Made by a program: the position numbers and the translations under genes. This document shows positions 6,751 to 10,872 of a stretch of DNA of 10,872 nucleotides, one piece after another. Origin of the DNA: JAULUH01 sp032111745 (lineage in GTDB: Bacteria; Chloroflexota; Anaerolineae; JAAEKA01); NCBI GenBank assembly GCA_032111745.1, contig JAULUH010000039.1:1-10872 (forward strand), in the 5' to 3' direction. Numbering within the stretch: position 1 is the first letter of the stretch; each line of letters opens with the position of its first letter. The notes beneath the pieces are model-generated. The model saw only the letters and a program-made list of their open reading frames with translations. It was not told the origin of the DNA and ran no database searches.

Positions 6751-7749
6751 ATGAAGAAGATCCTAAACAAACCCGCCGACTTCGTGCCCGAGATGCTGGA
6801 TGGGCTGATCAAGGCCCATCCGGATCAACTTGCGTTTACCGAGGACATCCACTGCATCGTACGCGCCGATTCTCCCGTGCAGGGCAAGGTTGCGCTGGCT
6901 ACCGGCGGTGGCTCCGGCCACCTGCCTGTGTTCCTGGGCTATGTAGGCAAGGGCATGCTGGACGGCTGCGCAGTGGGCGATGTGTTCGCCTCGCCGAGTG
7001 CAGAGCAGATGTTGTGGGTCACCCAGCGCATCCACGGCGGCAAAGGCGTGGTCTACATCTATGGCAACTACGGCGGCGATGTCATGAACTTCGACATGGC
7101 CGCCGAGATGGCCGAGATGGACGACATCGAGGTGCGCACCGTGCTGGTCAAGGACGACGTCGCCTCGGCCCCCCCGGAGGAGGCCGGCCGCCGCCGCGGC
7201 GTGGCTGGCATGGTCTTTGCCTTTAAGACCGCTGGCGCCAAGGCCGATATGGGTGGTACCCTGGACGAAGTGGTGGCTGTGGCCGAGAAAACCCTGGCCA
7301 ACACGCGCACCATGGGCGTGGCCCTGTCGCCTTGCACGGTGCCCATGGTGGGAACCCCCACCTTCACCATCGCCGACGACGACATGGAGATCGGCATGGG
7401 CATCCACGGCGAGCCGGGCATGAAACGGGAGAAGCTGCAGACTGCCGATGAGATCTCCGCGCGCATGGCCACTGCCATCCTGGAGGACCTGAAGCCGAGG
7501 GCCGGCGATCGCCTGGCGGTGATGGTCAACGGCCTGGGTGCCACACCCCCGGAAGAGCTGTACATCATGTACCGCAAGGCGCATCAGATCCTGGCCGATC
7601 GCGGGCTGAGCGTGCATCGCGCCTACGTGGGCGAGTTCGCCACCTCCATGGAGATGGCAGGTGCGTCGTTCACCTTCGTCCGCCTGGACGACGAGCTGGC
7701 GGCTCTGCTGGACTACCCGGCCCACACGCCCTTCTTCATCCAGGTATAG
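6751..7749 (+). CDS. dhaK: DhaK-like subunit of a split ketose kinase (copy 2, divergent)
   Basis: This is the substrate-binding subunit of a second split kinase in the dihydroxyacetone-kinase family (332 aa). The catalytic set H57, D110 and H219 is at exactly the same positions as in copy 1, within GGGSGHLPVF, NYGGD and GIHGEPG. The substrate-pocket surroundings differ clearly: GHEPAH becomes GHLPVF, NYTGD becomes NYGGD, and an insert (SAPPEEAGRR) follows the DDVA motif. These changes suggest a larger or different hydroxyketone than dihydroxyacetone; DhaK homologues are known to act on tetruloses and apulose (family knowledge). ATG 6751 is chosen over an upstream in-frame start at 6664 because AAGGAG (6739-6744) lies six bases before it, and 6664 lies inside mtnK. 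It is 55 nt after the mtnK-like gene and 21 nt before its DhaL partner. Pair membership is secure; the substrate is not. Confidence 0.9.
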   Translation: MKKILNKPADFVPEMLDGLIKAHPDQLAFTEDIHCIVRADSPVQGKVALATGGGSGHLPVFLGYVGKGMLDGCAVGDVFASPSAEQMLWVTQRIHGGKGVVYIYGNYGGDVMNFDMAAEMAEMDDIEVRTVLVKDDVASAPPEEAGRRRGVAGMVFAFKTAGAKADMGGTLDEVVAVAEKTLANTRTMGVALSPCTVPMVGTPTFTIADDDMEIGMGIHGEPGMKREKLQTADEISARMATAILEDLKPRAGDRLAVMVNGLGATPPEELYIMYRKAHQILADRGLSVHRAYVGEFATSMEMAGASFTFVRLDDELAALLDYPAHTPFFIQV

Positions 7750-7770
7750 GCCCCACGGAGAGACGGTTCC

Positions 7771-8409
7771 ATGACCGATCAGATTCAAGGGACGGCCGTA
7801 GCACAGGCCATGACCCGGGCCTGCAACGCATTGAACGAGCAGCGGGCCTATCTGACCTCCCTCGACCAGGCCATGGGCGATGGAGATATGGGCGTTACCC
7901 TGTCGCGCATTGCCGACGCGCTGTTGGTCTACACCGGTGAGACCCCGACCGACGACCTGGGCAAGTTCCTTTCCGGTGCCGGCATGGCTGCCAACCGGGC
8001 TGCTCCCTCCACCATGGGGACGCTGCTGGCGACGGCCCTCATGCGCGCTGGCAAGGCCGTCAAAGGCAAGGATTCTCTCACGGTCGACGACCTGGTCCAG
8101 ATTTTCGCCGCGGCCGACGCCGGCATCCAGGAGCGCGGCGGCGCCAAGCCGGGCGACAAGACCATCGTCGATGCCATCCACCCTGCCGGCGAGGCCTTTG
8201 CCGCCGCGGTGGCGGCCGGGCACACCCTGGACGCGGCCGCTGCCGCAGCCCTGCAGGCAGCTGAGGCCGGCCGCGACAGCGTAACGCCGCTGCGCAGCAA
8301 GATCGGCCGGGCCAGCTGGGTCGGCGAGCGCACCGAAGGCAAGGTCGATCCGGGCTGCGCGGCCTGTGTCGTCATGCTATCGGCCATTATTGAGCCATCG
8401 TCTGCCTGA
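7771..8409 (+). CDS. dhaL: DhaL-like subunit of a split ketose kinase (copy 2, divergent)
   Basis: This is the ATP-handling subunit partnering the second DhaK-like protein. It has 212 aa, full length for DhaL. The metal-binding aspartates D32, D37 and D39 are kept in GDGDMG, with Met where His is common. The nucleotide-contact loop differs strongly from the classic GGASGPLYG and reads AAPSTMG (77-83). PGDKTIVDAI and the C-terminal GRASWVGERTEGKVDPG follow the family pattern. A GGAG site (7757-7760) lies ten bases before the ATG, and the gene follows copy-2 DhaK by 21 nt. The order here is K-L, the reverse of the first pair (L-K), so the two pairs are not a simple tandem duplication. No PTS-type DhaM is seen, so direct use of ATP is inferred. 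Confidence 0.9.
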   Translation: MTDQIQGTAVAQAMTRACNALNEQRAYLTSLDQAMGDGDMGVTLSRIADALLVYTGETPTDDLGKFLSGAGMAANRAAPSTMGTLLATALMRAGKAVKGKDSLTVDDLVQIFAAADAGIQERGGAKPGDKTIVDAIHPAGEAFAAAVAAGHTLDAAAAAALQAAEAGRDSVTPLRSKIGRASWVGERTEGKVDPGCAACVVMLSAIIEPSSA

Positions 8410-8417
8410 CCCCCCCG

Positions 8418-8470
8418 ACGGCCACACCAGGAAGAGGTCGCAAGACGATTTCCTACCGTAAAGGAGGTGA
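8418..8470 (+). promoter_or_regulatory. Leader element with loose hairpin and an orphan perfect Shine-Dalgarno sequence
   Basis: In the 153-nt gap before the binding-protein gene, AAGGAGGTGA (8461-8470) matches the full anti-Shine-Dalgarno complement, yet no normal start codon sits 5-9 bases downstream. A loose hairpin ends just before it: ACGG (8418-8421) with CCGT (8456-8459), AGGAA (8429-8433) with TTCCT (8450-8454), and TCG (8438-8440) with CGA (8446-8448). An in-frame GTG at 8467 overlaps the element itself. It could be a standby site, a relic of a lost start, or a regulatory leader. Confidence 0.4.
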
Positions 8471-8562
8471 ATAGCATATCGCAAAGAGCGTCCTGCCAAC
8501 GTTCCCATGACGGTTGTCACCCTTTCGAGTCGTTCGTACCCCACCTTAAGGAGAGTGGAACA

Positions 8563-9651
<1,089 letters not shown>

Positions 9652-9672
9652 CGCATAGCCCGTACGGGCGAT

Positions 9673-9718
9673 GGTGCACCCTCCTGGAGGTCTCGACAGC
9701 CTCCAGGAGGGTGCCACC
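9673..9718 (+). promoter_or_regulatory. Strong stem-loop between binding-protein and ATPase genes
   Basis: GCACCCTCCTGGAGG (9676-9690) is the exact reverse complement of CCTCCAGGAGGGTGC (9700-9714), a 15-bp stem with a 9-nt loop. It extends by GGT/ACC past a one-base bulge to 9673-9718. No T-tract follows, so it may not stop transcription fully. Stem-loops here commonly protect the binding-protein mRNA or partly terminate, giving more binding protein than ATPase. That role is inferred from position. Confidence 0.7.
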
Positions 9719-9782
9719 TCCAGCGCCGTGCCCGCGCACGGCCTAACCTCTGCGTGCTCAGCTTGCTCCGAGATCATGCACC

Positions 9783-10872
9783 ATGTCCGACGAGTTTCTG
9801 CATCTCTCTGGCATCTCCAAGGCCTTCGCTGGCGTGCGCGCCCTTGAGAAGGTCGATCTGACCATCCAACCCGGCCGCATCCACTGCCTGGTGGGTGAGA
9901 ACGGCTGCGGCAAGTCAACCCTGATCAAGATCATCGCCGGCGTCTACGAGCGGGATGCCGGCCAGGTGGTCATCAACGGCAAGGGCTACGAGCGCCTGCA
10001 CCCCATCGAGGCCATCCGCGAGGGCATTCAAGTCATTTACCAGGACTTCTCCCTCTTTCCAAACCTCACCGTGGCCGAGAACATCGCCCTGAACGAGCAG
10101 CTGGCCGAGGGCCGGCGCTGGGTGAACTGGCGCCACGTGCGCCGCACTGCCGCGGATGCCCTGGCCCAGATCGAGGTTGATATCCCCCTGGATGCCCGCG
10201 TCGAGGAGATGTCGGTCGCCAACAAGCAGCTCATTGCCATCTCCAAGGCCCTGCGCCAGAACGCCCGGCTGATCATCATGGATGAGCCGACCAGCGCGCT
10301 CACGGAACGCGAGGTGCGGGCGCTGTTTACCGTGATCCATAAGTTGCAGGCCCGTGGTATCGCCTTCCTGTTCGTGAGCCACAAGTTGAACGAGGTGCTG
10401 GAGATCAGCGAGACCATCATCGTCATGCGCAATGGCAAGGTCGTCAGCACCGGCGATCGCAGCGAATATGACAACTCCCGCCTGGTTTTCGAGATGACCG
10501 GCCACGCTATCTCGGAGAAGGCGTATGAGTTTACGCCTGATCCGTATCAGTTGCCCTTGCTTAAGGTTGAAGACCTGAACGCCGGCACCGTGCTGCAAGA
10601 CATCTACTTCGAGCTGCGGGCAGGTGAGATTGTGGGCGTGACCGGCCTGCTTGGCTCGGGCCGCACGGAGCTGGCCCTGGCTCTGTTTGGCATGCTGCCG
10701 ATCGACTCCGGCCGCATCACCATGGATGGCGTGCGCGTCGAGATCAGGTCGATCCAGGATGCCATTGCCCACAGCATCGGCTATGTGCCCGAGGATCGCC
10801 TCAACGAGGGGCTGTTCCTGGAACAATCCATCGGCCGCAACGTGGTGGTGCGCACCATTGACGGCCTGCGCG
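9783..10872 (+). CDS. RbsA/MglA-type double ATPase of a sugar ABC importer (3' end outside window)
   Basis: This is the cytoplasmic ATPase that powers the sugar importer; 363 codons are visible and no stop is reached, against about 500 aa for the family. The first ATPase domain has Walker A GENGCGKST (38-46), the Q-loop segment VIYQDFSLFPNLTV, and a degenerate signature MSVANKQ (143-149) in place of LSGGQ, which is normal for this family. It also has Walker B LIIMDEP (D167, E168) and the switch histidine H200 in FVSHKL. A second domain begins near residue 256 with GLLGSGRTE (288-296) in its P-loop and YVPEDRLNEGLF, the usual half-degenerate arrangement of RbsA/MglA/RhaT-type proteins. The ribosome site is weak. 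Its position after the binding-protein gene, with a stem-loop between, marks one transport operon whose permeases should lie downstream of the window. Confidence 0.92.
   Translation, partial: MSDEFLHLSGISKAFAGVRALEKVDLTIQPGRIHCLVGENGCGKSTLIKIIAGVYERDAGQVVINGKGYERLHPIEAIREGIQVIYQDFSLFPNLTVAENIALNEQLAEGRRWVNWRHVRRTAADALAQIEVDIPLDARVEEMSVANKQLIAISKALRQNARLIIMDEPTSALTEREVRALFTVIHKLQARGIAFLFVSHKLNEVLEISETIIVMRNGKVVSTGDRSEYDNSRLVFEMTGHAISEKAYEFTPDPYQLPLLKVEDLNAGTVLQDIYFELRAGEIVGVTGLLGSGRTELALALFGMLPIDSGRITMDGVRVEIRSIQDAIAHSIGYVPEDRLNEGLFLEQSIGRNVVVRTIDGLR

Noticed and set aside
8467..8562. GTG start giving a 394-aa binding protein
   Set aside because: It would put 32 polar residues ahead of the lipoprotein signal peptide. 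ATG 8563 has its own AAGGAG site and gives a standard signal peptide and lipobox.

Overview
The window reads as a GC-rich bacterial chromosome segment with every recognisable gene on the + strand. The best lineage guess is Chloroflexota (Anaerolineae/Caldilineales-like). It rests mainly on the sugar-binding lipoprotein, whose lipobox cysteine is followed by a long Ala-Pro-Glu linker built from repeats, a style common in that phylum. This is an inference, because no rRNA or other phylogenetic marker is present.

Layout: positions 100-1787 carry a DhaL-like/DhaK-like pair (split dihydroxyacetone-kinase family), closed by a strong intrinsic terminator at 1831-1866. A structured 38-nt inverted repeat (1893-1930) then precedes a two-domain NAD(P)-dependent oxidoreductase with a C-terminal SAF domain (1970-3259). 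It resembles the homoserine-dehydrogenase-like/DXP-reductoisomerase-like (DRL) family. A good sigma-70-type promoter (3280-3307) and a short palindrome (3343-3356) precede an RpiR-family SIS-domain regulator (3369-4250). Next come an MtnA-like aldose-1-phosphate isomerase (4300-5436), an MtnK-like kinase (5433-6695, overlapping by ATGA), a second DhaK-like/DhaL-like pair in the opposite gene order (6751-7749, 7771-8409), a sugar-binding lipoprotein (8563-9651), and the start of an RbsA-type double ATPase (9783 to the window end, truncated).

Working together (inference): the ABC importer brings in a sugar or polyol. The MtnK/MtnA pair would phosphorylate an aldose at C1 and isomerise it to a ketose-1-phosphate. 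The DhaK/DhaL pairs would phosphorylate ketoses or hydroxycarbonyl fragments with ATP, since no DhaM, EI or HPr is visible. The DRL-like enzyme would carry out an NAD(P)-linked redox step, possibly with carbon-skeleton rearrangement. The RpiR protein would sense a phosphosugar intermediate.

None of the other methionine-salvage genes (mtnB/C/D/E/W/X) and no aldolase is in the window. The cluster therefore looks like a catabolic route for an unusual, perhaps deoxy, methylthio or branched, pentose or tetrose rather than housekeeping methionine salvage. The exact substrate cannot be read from the sequence. The combination of DRL-like enzyme, MtnK/MtnA and two divergent DhaKL pairs is the most promising candidate here for an undescribed pathway.
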